The notes beneath the pieces were generated by a model, which saw only the letters and a program-made list of their open reading frames with translations, ran no database searches and was not told the origin of the DNA. DNA of 64,000 nucleotides from Paludibacteraceae bacterium (lineage in GTDB: Bacteria; Bacteroidota; Bacteroidia; Bacteroidales; Paludibacteraceae), in the NCBI GenBank assembly GCA_017448345.1, contig JAFSLP010000100.1, positions 1-64,000 on the forward strand. Reading direction: 5' to 3'. The position numbers and the translations under genes were made by a program. This document shows, piece by piece, positions 46,327-54,449 of this stretch. How positions within the stretch are numbered: the first letter of the stretch is position 1; each line of letters starts with the position of its first letter.

Positions 46327-47781
46327 ATGAGTAGAAAGTTTATACCGGTTCTGTTTGCGCTTGCGGCGGTGATGCCGGTGGCAGGACAGGAGGCGGCGCA
46401 AGAAAAGGCACTGCTGGATTACCCGCTGGACACCATCAACGGCGAAGAAGTGTACCGCTATGAGGTGGAACGGAGTGTGGGTTTGTACCGCGTAGGGGTT
46501 AACTTCAATGTGTCCCAAAACGAGATTGTACGTCTCAATCCGCAGTTAAAAGAACGCGGACTGCATTTCGGCGAGATTATCTATCTGCCTACGGGCAGGA
46601 CGGTGAAAGAGCCGAAAGCGCCGAAAGGACCGATAACCATCATGTCCGTCGCTCTGCCGGAGCAAGAGGAAAAGCCGGAGACATCCGGACAGGAGAGCCT
46701 TGTGCATGAAAGTCCGGCAGTAGTCATCGCCGCAGACACAACCATAACCACCGTCCCGGACACGGCAGCCGCAGTTGTCACAGCCAAGGCAGACACCGTA
46801 GCAGACACCGTTCCCGACACACGTCCTGTGGTAGAACTGGCGCTGATGCTGCCCTTCGAGAGCCATCAGACCAAACGGAGCGGCAACGCGGAACGGATGT
46901 CGGAGTTCTATCAAGGCGCTTTGTTAGCATTGAAAGAGATGCAACATGACAGCGTGCGTTACCGTCTGCGCGTCTATGACACCGAGCGCAGCGAACGGCG
47001 CATCAACGCCCTCTGTGACAGCACGGAGTTAGACAGTGTGAGGGGTATCCTCGGACTGGTCTATCCGATACAGATAGAGCGGATGGCATCATGGTGTTTC
47101 ATCAACCAAGTGCCGCTGCTGCTTCCGTTCAGCGACGATGTCGAGATGCAGGAGAACCCGCAGCTGCTTCAGTTCAACTCCACCGACCGGCAGGAGGCGG
47201 ACAGTCTCTGCACATGGATAGCGGCTCACAACGTGCATTGCATCCATGTGGAAGTACGCGAGTCGGATGTTGCGTCATCGATACGCGTACTGCGCAACGA
47301 GATGAAGAAACGCGGCATCGTCAGCACCGGTCTTCCTCTGCACGACCTGATGAACGACTCCGCAACCTATGCACTGGACCCGGCACGCGAGAACCTCATC
47401 ATCCTTCATTCCGACAGATACCAGCATGTGCGTATCCTGCTGCCGCATCTGAGCAAGATGGAAGAGGCAGGTTACAGAATCCGCCTCCTCAGCCAGTACT
47501 CGTGGCAGAAAGAGAACATTGGTATGCCGCAACTCTATACGTCAGTGTTCACATCCGAGGCATCGCATGAGTCGTATGACGCGACGTGGACGCGTTTCTT
47601 CGGCAGCAGCCATGTGAGCGAGTCACCGCGTTATGACCTGTTGGGCTACGACCTGATGCACGCACTGGTGGCATGGATCAACGGCAGCAAAGAGAACAAA
47701 GGGCTGCAAACCGACATACGATGGACGCAGACAGGCAAAGGCGGATGGCAAAACGCAAGTGTCAAAGTGGTGGAGAATTGA
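46327..47781 (+). CDS. LysM and periplasmic-binding-fold protein, 484 aa
   Basis: Start at Met 46327 (MSRKFIPVLFALAAVMPVAG, a signal peptide) rather than at 46300 inside the repeat. A LysM domain (about residues 40-90, YRYEVERSVGLYRVGVNFNV, LNPQLKERGLHFGEIIYLP) is followed by a Thr/Ala-rich linker (residues 100-170) and a type 1 periplasmic-binding fold of about 300 residues (VELALMLPFES, GILGLVYPIQIERMASWCFI, NLIILHSDRYQHVRIL). This layout recalls LpoA-like regulators of peptidoglycan synthesis and Bacteroidetes LysM/amino-acid-binding proteins. Ligand unknown. Confidence 0.82.
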   Translation: MSRKFIPVLFALAAVMPVAGQEAAQEKALLDYPLDTINGEEVYRYEVERSVGLYRVGVNFNVSQNEIVRLNPQLKERGLHFGEIIYLPTGRTVKEPKAPKGPITIMSVALPEQEEKPETSGQESLVHESPAVVIAADTTITTVPDTAAAVVTAKADTVADTVPDTRPVVELALMLPFESHQTKRSGNAERMSEFYQGALLALKEMQHDSVRYRLRVYDTERSERRINALCDSTELDSVRGILGLVYPIQIERMASWCFINQVPLLLPFSDDVEMQENPQLLQFNSTDRQEADSLCTWIAAHNVHCIHVEVRESDVASSIRVLRNEMKKRGIVSTGLPLHDLMNDSATYALDPARENLIILHSDRYQHVRILLPHLSKMEEAGYRIRLLSQYSWQKENIGMPQLYTSVFTSEASHESYDATWTRFFGSSHVSESPRYDLLGYDLMHALVAWINGSKENKGLQTDIRWTQTGKGGWQNASVKVVEN

Positions 47782-47812
47782 GAATTGAGAGTTGAGAATT
47801 GAGAAATACATA
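47771..47812. repeat. Short tandem repeat GAGAATT spanning two genes
   Basis: Copies of GAGAATTGAGA cover the last codons of the LysM/binding protein (VVEN) and the start codon TTG of the following gene. Confidence 0.65.
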
Positions 47813-48463
47813 GTGGTTCTGGTGTTATGCGCGTTGGGTCTGCGGGTCAATGCGCAGCCACGGCTACGCACACCGGAGTTCTGGCTGGGCGTGCATGGCG
47901 GTGTGAGTGCGGGCACGGTGCTCTTCAACCCCTCCGTGGCTGGTATGAGCCCCATCACGAACGCCTGCGTGTTAGGCGGAAACGGAGGACTGGTATTCCG
48001 CTACGCCGGACACAAATACTGTCATTTCCAGATGGAACTGAACTACCTGCATCGCGGATGGGCGACCAAGACAGACGAGGGACGCACGGCATACAACCTG
48101 CACTATATAGAGCTGCCCATCTTCATGCACCTTAATTTCGGCAGCGAGGTATGCCGCTGGTTCTTCAACTTCGGTCCGCAAATCGGTTACCGCGTCTGGG
48201 ACGAGAGCAACCGGACCGACCATCCGTTCGACTGGGGGCTTGCAGCCGGAACCGGACTATATATCCGGACCCGTAAAGCCGGTCTGTACCAGTTGGAGAT
48301 ACGCTATGATTTCTCCTTCGGCGGAGTCGTAGGAACCAGCCTCACGGACAACTACAGTATGGCGTCTCCGATGGACCTGAGCATCAATCTGGCATGGATG
48401 ATGCCAATAAGAGACCGCCGCAAGGCTGCTGAAAGACAAAAGACCGCTTCGCTAAAAGAATAA
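47792..48463 (+). CDS. PorT-like outer-membrane beta-barrel, 223 aa
   Basis: An outer-membrane barrel of the PorT/OMP-beta-barrel-2 kind, possibly part of the type IX secretion machinery. Start is TTG at 47792 (TTG AGA ATT GAG) inside a word repeat; it gives the signal peptide IVVLVLCALGLRVNA. Strands include PEFWLGVHGGVSAGTVLF, CHFQMELNYLHRGW, YIELPIFMHLNFG and FFNFGPQIGYRVWD, in the order typical for PorT. The 3' end (RDRRKAAERQKTASLKE) is encoded by a degraded copy of the hairpin module seen at 31451-31508. Proximity to gldG supports a secretion role, but the assignment to PorT itself is uncertain. Confidence 0.75.
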   Translation: MRIEKYIVVLVLCALGLRVNAQPRLRTPEFWLGVHGGVSAGTVLFNPSVAGMSPITNACVLGGNGGLVFRYAGHKYCHFQMELNYLHRGWATKTDEGRTAYNLHYIELPIFMHLNFGSEVCRWFFNFGPQIGYRVWDESNRTDHPFDWGLAAGTGLYIRTRKAGLYQLEIRYDFSFGGVVGTSLTDNYSMASPMDLSINLAWMMPIRDRRKAAERQKTASLKE

Positions 48464-48481
48464 AGACTAAATTAAGTATAT

Positions 48482-49324
48482 ATGAAAACGAATTATGAGG
48501 TACGGTACGCGTCAAACCCTATTGACGCAAAGAGTTACGACACCACACGTCTCCGCAGGGATTTTCTGATTGAGCGCGTGTTTGCCGCCAACGAAGTGAA
48601 CATGGTCTATTCGATGTACGACCGCATGATTGTCGGCGGCGCTATGCCAGTTGGCGAGACACTGCTGTTAGAGGCGATTGACCCGCTGAAAGCCCCCTAT
48701 TTCCTGACAAGACGCGAGATGGGAATCTTCAATGTGGGCGGCAAAGGACGTGTGATTGCCGGCGACGAGGTCTTTGAACTGGATTACAAAGAGGCGCTCT
48801 ATCTGGGTCGCGGCGACCGCGAAGTGAAGTTCGAGAGCGTGGATGCCAACCACCCCGCCCTCTTCTATTTCAACTCGACGACCGCCCACTGCGCTTATCC
48901 GAATAAGAAAGTGACGAAGAAAGACGCCGTAGTGGCACACATGGGCAGTCTGGAGATGTCCAACGAACGCGACATCAACAAGATGCTGGTCAACCAAGTG
49001 CTGCCGACCTGCCAGCTGCAGATGGGTATGACGGAACTGGCACCGGGCAGCGTATGGAACACCATGCCTGCACACGTTCACAGCCGGCGTATGGAGGCGT
49101 ATTTCTATTTCGAGGTGCCCGAGGAGCAAGCCGTTTGCCATTTCATGGGCGAGGTGGAAGAGACACGCCATATCTGGATGAAAGGCAATCAGGCGGTTCT
49201 TTCGCCCGAATGGTCCATCCATAGCGCAGCAGCCACACACAACTACACCTTCATCTGGGGTATGGGGGGCGAGAACCTCGACTACGGCGACCAAGATTTC
49301 AGCAAGATTACCGACCTGAAATAG
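48482..49324 (+). CDS. 5-dehydro-4-deoxy-D-glucuronate isomerase KduI
   Basis: Isomerises 5-keto-4-deoxyuronate (from unsaturated uronate ends of pectin or glycosaminoglycans) to 2,5-diketo-3-deoxygluconate. 280 residues, a cupin with the zinc motif PAHVHSRRMEAYFYFE near residue 195 (His, His, Glu) and further family words TRREMGIFNVGG and YLGRGDREV; the last His is in WSIHSAAATHNYTFIWGMGG. Length and motifs are standard. kduD follows after 82 bp of tandem repeats. Confidence 0.97.
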   Translation: MKTNYEVRYASNPIDAKSYDTTRLRRDFLIERVFAANEVNMVYSMYDRMIVGGAMPVGETLLLEAIDPLKAPYFLTRREMGIFNVGGKGRVIAGDEVFELDYKEALYLGRGDREVKFESVDANHPALFYFNSTTAHCAYPNKKVTKKDAVVAHMGSLEMSNERDINKMLVNQVLPTCQLQMGMTELAPGSVWNTMPAHVHSRRMEAYFYFEVPEEQAVCHFMGEVEETRHIWMKGNQAVLSPEWSIHSAAATHNYTFIWGMGGENLDYGDQDFSKITDLK

Positions 49325-49345
49325 GCTGTAGTATAGAGGTGAGTG

Positions 49346-49402
49346 CTGAATAACCTAATAATCACCTAATAATAACCTAATAATAACCTAATAAATACAA
49401 AC
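49346..49402. repeat. Short tandem repeat AACCTAATAAT
   Basis: Four copies of (A/C)ACCTAATAAT between kduI and kduD. Confidence 0.75.
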
Positions 49403-49406
49403 AGGT

Positions 49407-50210
49407 ATGAACAGTCTTTTTTCGCTGGAAGGCAAGAACGCTTGGGTGACCGGCGCGTGCTACGGAATAGGTTTTGCAATTGCGAAAGCGTTTGCACAGG
49501 CAGGCGCAGCCAACATCATCTTCAACGCCCGCAGTCAGGAGGCGATAGACAAAGCCTTAGAAGCGTATCGCGCGGAAGGAATAATGAACGCGCACGGGTA
49601 CGTGTGCGACGTGACGGACGAGAACGCCGTCAAAGCACTGGTGGAGCAAATCCACCGAGAAGTAGGCGCCATCCATATCTTGGTGAACAACGCAGGTATC
49701 ATCAAACGTATCCCGATGCACGAGATGAAACGCGAGGAGTTCCAGCAAGTGATTGATATTGACTTGGTTGCGCCGTATATCGTTTCTGCGGCTGTGCTGC
49801 CGGAGATGATGGAACGCCGCGAAGGAAAAATCATCAACATCTGCTCGATGATGTCGGAGCTCGGACGCGAGACGGTGAGTGCTTATGCCGCAGCCAAAGG
49901 CGGACTGAAGATGCTGACAAAGAACATCTGCTCGGAGTACGGCGAGTACAACATCCAATGCAACGGTCTTGGTCCGGGCTATATCGCTACGCCCCAGACG
50001 GCACCACTTCGCGAGCCGCAGCCGGACGGAAGCAGACATCCGTTCGACGCATTCATATGCGCCAAAACCCCTGCCGGACGGTGGCTTGACCCCGATGAGT
50101 TAGGAGGTACCGCTGTTTTCTTGGCTTCACACGCTTCGGACGCCGTGAACGGACAAATCATTTATGTGGACGGAGGTATATTGGCGTATATTGGGAGACA
50201 GCCCAAATAG
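49407..50210 (+). CDS. 2-dehydro-3-deoxy-D-gluconate 5-dehydrogenase KduD
   Basis: A short-chain dehydrogenase that reduces 2,5-diketo-3-deoxygluconate to 2-keto-3-deoxygluconate, the step after KduI. 267 residues; cofactor motif VTGACYGIGFAIA near the N-terminus, NNAG at residue 93-96, catalytic Ser in ICSMMSE and the Y-x3-K pair in YAAAKGG. The C-terminal VDGGILAYIG is typical of KduD. A word repeat follows, then a DUF4861 gene. Confidence 0.96.
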   Translation: MNSLFSLEGKNAWVTGACYGIGFAIAKAFAQAGAANIIFNARSQEAIDKALEAYRAEGIMNAHGYVCDVTDENAVKALVEQIHREVGAIHILVNNAGIIKRIPMHEMKREEFQQVIDIDLVAPYIVSAAVLPEMMERREGKIINICSMMSELGRETVSAYAAAKGGLKMLTKNICSEYGEYNIQCNGLGPGYIATPQTAPLREPQPDGSRHPFDAFICAKTPAGRWLDPDELGGTAVFLASHASDAVNGQIIYVDGGILAYIGRQPK

Positions 50211-50262
50211 TTGAGTGTTGAAAGTTGAGAGTTGAAAGAAGTTCAAAAGTTTAAAGTTGAAA
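50210..50262. repeat. Short word-like tandem repeats
   Basis: Variants of GTTGAAAGTTGAGA, and AAGTTCAAAAGTTTAAAGTTG, between kduD and the DUF4861 gene. Confidence 0.65.
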
Positions 50263-50263
50263 G

Positions 50264-51196
50264 ATGCATAAGTATTTATTTATCATTATTGCTTTTTTTG
50301 CCTTGACGGCGTGCCAGAAAGAAGCCGTGCAGCCGAAAGTATATGGCCGTTTTGTGCCGGAACGGAAAGATGATTTTGCATGGGAGAACGAATATGCCGC
50401 CTTCCGCATGTACGGACCTGCGCTGCGACCGGAGAACCCGTCGAACGGTGTGGACCTCTGGCTCAAAGCCTCGCCCGAACTCATCGTGGACAGTTTCTAC
50501 TACCGCGAACATGTGTTAGGACTGCCCTACCATATCAACTACGGCAAAGGTCTGGACTGCTACAAAGTAGGTCATACCTGCGGTGCCGGAGGATTAGTGG
50601 TTCTGGCAAGCACACCTCATGCTGAGGGAGAGGCGGATAGTTCCGCGGAGGATTACAATCTCTATGTAGGCGGACCGTACGACCGGTGGCAGATATTGGA
50701 ACAGACGAATGACAAGTTGGTTTTCCGGTTGGAATACGACAGTCTGGAGGTGAACGGAAATATACTGCAAGAGACCATTATTATTACCGCCGAAGCAGGT
50801 AAAATACTGAATAAGGCAGAGGTGGTGCTGCGCGGCGAATGCAAAGAAGAGTTATGGGCGGGTGGCGGAATCTATCTGCATGACAGCGTGGAGAATGTCT
50901 ATACCTGCGACCATTGCGGTATCGCCGCGTACGCAGAAGATGCGCTGAGCGACAAGACGGCAGCCCAGATGAACTACGAATACAACGGTTCGACAAGCCA
51001 AGGCCGCAGTTATCTCGCCGTCGTAACGCCTCATGGCGGATGGCAGGACATCAAAGACAACACGTTGTTCAGCGTCCAGCCCTACCAGTTGGGCGACACG
51101 CTGACGTATTTCTTCGGCGCTTGCTGGAGCGGATGGAGCGACGGAGAGCAATCGTTCCCGACCGACCAAGATTGGTTTGACGCAATACATTTGTAA
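50264..51196 (+). CDS. DUF4861 lipoprotein
   Basis: 310 residues with lipobox ALTAC (Cys17). The family opening AWENEYAAFRMYGPALRPE and YGKGLDCYKVGHTCGAGG, and the end FFGACWSGWSDG, mark DUF4861, a family linked to degradation of uronate-containing polysaccharides. It follows kduI and kduD on the same strand, so it probably works on unsaturated or acidic saccharides at the outer membrane or periplasm. The precise reaction is not known to me. Confidence 0.88.
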   Translation: MHKYLFIIIAFFALTACQKEAVQPKVYGRFVPERKDDFAWENEYAAFRMYGPALRPENPSNGVDLWLKASPELIVDSFYYREHVLGLPYHINYGKGLDCYKVGHTCGAGGLVVLASTPHAEGEADSSAEDYNLYVGGPYDRWQILEQTNDKLVFRLEYDSLEVNGNILQETIIITAEAGKILNKAEVVLRGECKEELWAGGGIYLHDSVENVYTCDHCGIAAYAEDALSDKTAAQMNYEYNGSTSQGRSYLAVVTPHGGWQDIKDNTLFSVQPYQLGDTLTYFFGACWSGWSDGEQSFPTDQDWFDAIHL

Positions 51197-51223
51197 ATCG
51201 CAAATGACCAAATTGTACGTGAG

Positions 51224-52219
51224 ATGACCTATCTGATTATCCGTTTGGCGACTTTGGGCAATGTGGCAATGACGGTTCCCGTTGTGGCTTCACTCAGCAA
51301 GCGCTATCCGGACAGTCGGTTTATCGTCGCCGGCAAGAAGAATCTCGGCGCCATGTTCACCGCGCTGCCGAACGTGGAGTTCCGTGAGGTGGACAACCAT
51401 TTGGGATGGAAAGGCGTGGTCCGTCTATGGCGTGCATGGCGTGATGAGGCAGATGCCGTCATCGACCTGCAGGACGTGCTCCGTACGCGTGTGCTCGACC
51501 TGCTGATGTGGCTGAGCGGCAAACCGGTGACACGCATACGCTACGGACGGATACGCAAACATCTGATAACCTTCTGGGGCATCGGAAAACGGGTTCTGCC
51601 CACCGAGTTCGAGCGATATGCAGACACCTTCCGGCGGGCGGGATTAGAGACCGACGACAGTTTCGAACGACTCGCGGGGAAAGTGGAAGCGGCAAAATCC
51701 ATACGCTCCCGATACGGCGGGAAAGAAGGGCGATGGATCGGTCTCGCTCCGTTCGCCAAATCGAAGTCGAACATGCTGCCATACCACGTGACCAAAGAAC
51801 TTATCGAACGGCTGACCAAAGACGAGCAGACACGTGTCTTCCTCTTCGGAGCAGGGGCGATAGAATGTGAGATGCTACGCCAGTGGGCAAGCGTCTTCCC
51901 GCGAACGGAGAGCGTTGCCGGTTGTCTGAAGTTAGAGGAAGAACTGGAGCTGATGCGGCAGCTGGATGTGATGATATGTATGGACAGCGCCAACCAACAT
52001 CTGTCCTCTCTGGTAGGTCTGCGCGCCGTGAGCGTATGGTGCGCCACACACCCGATGATCGGTTTCGCCGGATGGAAACAGAGACCCGAAGACATCATCC
52101 AGCGGAACGACCTGCGATGCCGGCCGTGTACATGCCACGGCACCAACCATTGCCGATACGGTAATTTTGCATGCAAACAAATAGAAGCAGAAACAATTAT
52201 ACAACATCTATATGAGTAA
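51224..52219 (+). CDS. Glycosyltransferase family 9 (heptosyltransferase-like)
   Basis: A GT9 enzyme of 331 residues, likely adding a sugar to the lipopolysaccharide core. It begins MTYLIIRLATLGNVAMTVPV, the usual start with the G-D/N-x-x-x-x-x-P motif, and the second half has WIGLAPFAKSKSNMLP, VFLFGAGAIE and the acceptor-end motif MDSANQHLSSLVGLRAVSVW. The closing CRPCTCHGTNHCRYGNFAC carries several Cys. It overlaps the following parA by 8 nt, an unusual partner, so co-transcription is likely without a clear functional link. Confidence 0.92.
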   Translation: MTYLIIRLATLGNVAMTVPVVASLSKRYPDSRFIVAGKKNLGAMFTALPNVEFREVDNHLGWKGVVRLWRAWRDEADAVIDLQDVLRTRVLDLLMWLSGKPVTRIRYGRIRKHLITFWGIGKRVLPTEFERYADTFRRAGLETDDSFERLAGKVEAAKSIRSRYGGKEGRWIGLAPFAKSKSNMLPYHVTKELIERLTKDEQTRVFLFGAGAIECEMLRQWASVFPRTESVAGCLKLEEELELMRQLDVMICMDSANQHLSSLVGLRAVSVWCATHPMIGFAGWKQRPEDIIQRNDLRCRPCTCHGTNHCRYGNFACKQIEAETIIQHLYE

Positions 52220-52976
52220 AATCATTTCATTAGCAAACCAAAAAGGAGGCGTTGGCAAGACGACGACCTCCATCAATCTCGCAGCCGCTCTGGCTCATGC
52301 CGGCAAACGCGTGTTGCTCATCGACGCCGACCCGCAGGCGAACACCTCATCCGGTCTGGGCGTGGAGATACGCGAACTGGACAACACCATATACGAATGT
52401 CTGGTCAACGGCGTGGACCCGCACACGGCAGTTGTAGCCACAGGGACCAAGAACCTGAGTCTCATTCCCAGCCACATCGACCTTGTAGGCGCAGAGATAG
52501 AGATGCTGAACCTTGAGCACCGCGAGCAACTGCTGAAGCGAGTGATAGAACCCCTGCGTGACGAGTATGACTTCATACTGATTGACTGCAGCCCGTCACT
52601 GGGTCTGATTACCGTAAACGCGCTGACTGCCAGCGACAGCGTGATCATCCCCGTTCAATGCGAGTTCTTTGCGCTGGAAGGTATCGCCAAACTGCTCAAC
52701 ACCATCAAAATCATCAAATCGAAGCTCAACCCGGGACTGAAGATAGAAGGTTTCCTGCTGACAATGTTCTACAACCGTCTGAGACTGAGCAACCAAGTGT
52801 ATGAAGAAGTGAAACGGCATTTCGGAGACCTTGTGTTCAACACCGTCATCGCCCGCAACGTACGTCTGAGCGAAGCGCCATCACATGGTGTGTCCGTACT
52901 GGATTACGACCCGAGTTCAAAAGGCGCCAAGAACTACAGAGACTTGGCAAAAGAATTGATTAAGAGACAAAAGTAG
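52212..52976 (+). CDS. Chromosome-partitioning ATPase ParA
   Basis: A ParA/Soj-type ATPase of 254 residues that positions the origin region with ParB. Deviant Walker A QKGGVGKTTTSINLAAAL at residues 9-26, Walker A' region VLLIDADPQANTS, and Walker B FILIDCSPSLG. Chromosomal type, without the N-terminal DNA-binding extension found in plasmid ParA of the larger kind. It overlaps the GT9 gene by 8 nt and is followed by parB after 4 nt. Confidence 0.97.
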   Translation: MSKIISLANQKGGVGKTTTSINLAAALAHAGKRVLLIDADPQANTSSGLGVEIRELDNTIYECLVNGVDPHTAVVATGTKNLSLIPSHIDLVGAEIEMLNLEHREQLLKRVIEPLRDEYDFILIDCSPSLGLITVNALTASDSVIIPVQCEFFALEGIAKLLNTIKIIKSKLNPGLKIEGFLLTMFYNRLRLSNQVYEEVKRHFGDLVFNTVIARNVRLSEAPSHGVSVLDYDPSSKGAKNYRDLAKELIKRQK

Positions 52977-52980
52977 AGAC

Positions 52981-53814
52981 ATGAAAAAGATGACAGGCTT
53001 AGGGCGAGGACTGGATGCCTTAATAGACACCTCGCATGTAGATACCAACGGCGGCAGTTCCATCTCGGAGATTGAACTGAGCGCGATAGTGGCGAACCCC
53101 GACCAGCCTCGCCGTAACTTCGATGAGGAGGCTATGCAGGAACTGGCGGACTCTATACGCGAACACGGCGTGATTTCTCCGATTACCCTGCGGGACAATG
53201 GCGACGGGACCTATATGATTATTGCCGGAGAGCGCCGTTTCAGAGCCAGCAAACTGGCAGGTCTGGAACGAATACCGGCATACATCCGTACGGCGAAAGA
53301 CGAGCAGGTGATGGAATGGGCTCTCATTGAGAACATCCAGCGCCAGGACCTTGATGCCATAGAGATTGCCTTGGCATACCAGCGGCTGATGGATGACTAC
53401 AACCTGACGCAGGAACGGATGTCCGAGCGTGTGGGCAAGAAACGTGCTACAGTAGCCAACTACCTGCGACTGCTCAAACTGCCGGCAGAGATACAAGTGG
53501 GTATCAAAGAGAAGAAGATTGAGATGGGGCACGCGCGAGCCATTCTCGCCATCCCTTCCACGGAACGGCAGTTGGACGTGTATCAGCGGATCTTGCGCGA
53601 GGGACTGTCCGTCCGCAAGGTGGAAGTGCTGGCACAGGAAAGCAAAGAGGATAAAAGTCAAAAAGCGAAAGTCAAAAGCGAGAACCCATACGCCGGTTTG
53701 GAACAGGAGCTGAGTCTCCGCTCCGGCTTGCGCGTGAAGATACAGAGCGGCAAAGTGGTCATCGCGTTTGCCAATGAAGAAGAGTTAAGCCGTATAGCGG
53801 ACAGACTGAGTTGA
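52981..53814 (+). CDS. Chromosome-partitioning protein ParB
   Basis: Binds parS sites and loads SMC; acts with ParA. 277 residues. The N-terminal CTPase domain shows GLGRGLDALID, the box VANPDQPRRNFDEEAMQELA and the motif GERRFRASKL; the HTH lies around LTQERMSERVGKKRATVANY. A word repeat (53641-53686) gives the linker SKEDKSQKAKVKSEN before the C-terminal dimer domain, a place where insertions are tolerated. No parS palindrome of the common type was found within the window by eye. Confidence 0.97.
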   Translation: MKKMTGLGRGLDALIDTSHVDTNGGSSISEIELSAIVANPDQPRRNFDEEAMQELADSIREHGVISPITLRDNGDGTYMIIAGERRFRASKLAGLERIPAYIRTAKDEQVMEWALIENIQRQDLDAIEIALAYQRLMDDYNLTQERMSERVGKKRATVANYLRLLKLPAEIQVGIKEKKIEMGHARAILAIPSTERQLDVYQRILREGLSVRKVEVLAQESKEDKSQKAKVKSENPYAGLEQELSLRSGLRVKIQSGKVVIAFANEEELSRIADRLS

Positions 53815-54449
53815 GAGTACACCTGACCATAGGATTGCTTCTGGTGACATTGGCGCTGGGCGCACAAGACCGGATTTATCACACCCCCGACACCACATCG
53901 GAGGAGAACTACCGGTATTATATCGACCTGACCAAGAAACCGGACGCCATCAAAGCAGTCTGGCTGGGAACGATTTTCCCGGGCGCAGGACAGATATACA
54001 ACAAGTCATACTGGAAACTGCCGATTGTCTATGGAGCCTTCATGGGCTGCGGATACGCGATAAGCTGGACACAAAACCGCTACAGCAACTACAAGACAGC
54101 ATACCTCGACCTCTATAACGACAGTCAGGCAGGTACAGTGAGCGAAGACCCGGGCAAGAGTTATATTGCCGTGCTGCCCAACGGGTATGACCTGAGCCGT
54201 GTAGGAGGTTCCGGCACATGGATGAATACCCTGAAGAACCGGCAGAGCACTTTCCGGCGATACCGGGATTACTCCATTCTCGCCATCATCGTAGCCTATG
54301 CCCTCAGCCTGATAGATGCCTATGTGGATGCACAGTTGTTCGACTATGACATCTCTCCCGACTTGACATTGAATGTAGAACCGCAGATCTATTATGACCT
54401 GCAACACCAGCAGCAAAGTGCTGAATTAAAATTAGCCATACAATTTTGA
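53811..54449 (+). CDS. DUF5683 membrane protein, 212 aa
   Basis: Starts at TTG 53811, whose bases overlap the parB stop in the arrangement TTGA. Signal-like start (MRVHLTIGLLLVTLALGA), then the DUF5683 motif FPGAGQIYNKSYWKLPIVYG and two hydrophobic stretches (YGAFMGCGYAISW, YSILAIIVAYALSLIDAYVD) ending in a barrel-like or amphipathic strand (SAELKLAIQF). Function unknown; genes of this family regularly sit between parB and a lytic transglycosylase in Bacteroidales, as here. Confidence 0.88.
   Translation: MRVHLTIGLLLVTLALGAQDRIYHTPDTTSEENYRYYIDLTKKPDAIKAVWLGTIFPGAGQIYNKSYWKLPIVYGAFMGCGYAISWTQNRYSNYKTAYLDLYNDSQAGTVSEDPGKSYIAVLPNGYDLSRVGGSGTWMNTLKNRQSTFRRYRDYSILAIIVAYALSLIDAYVDAQLFDYDISPDLTLNVEPQIYYDLQHQQQSAELKLAIQF

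Noticed and set aside
52212..53814. parS site beside parAB
   Set aside because: No palindrome of the GTTTCACGTGAAAC type was found by eye in or near the genes.
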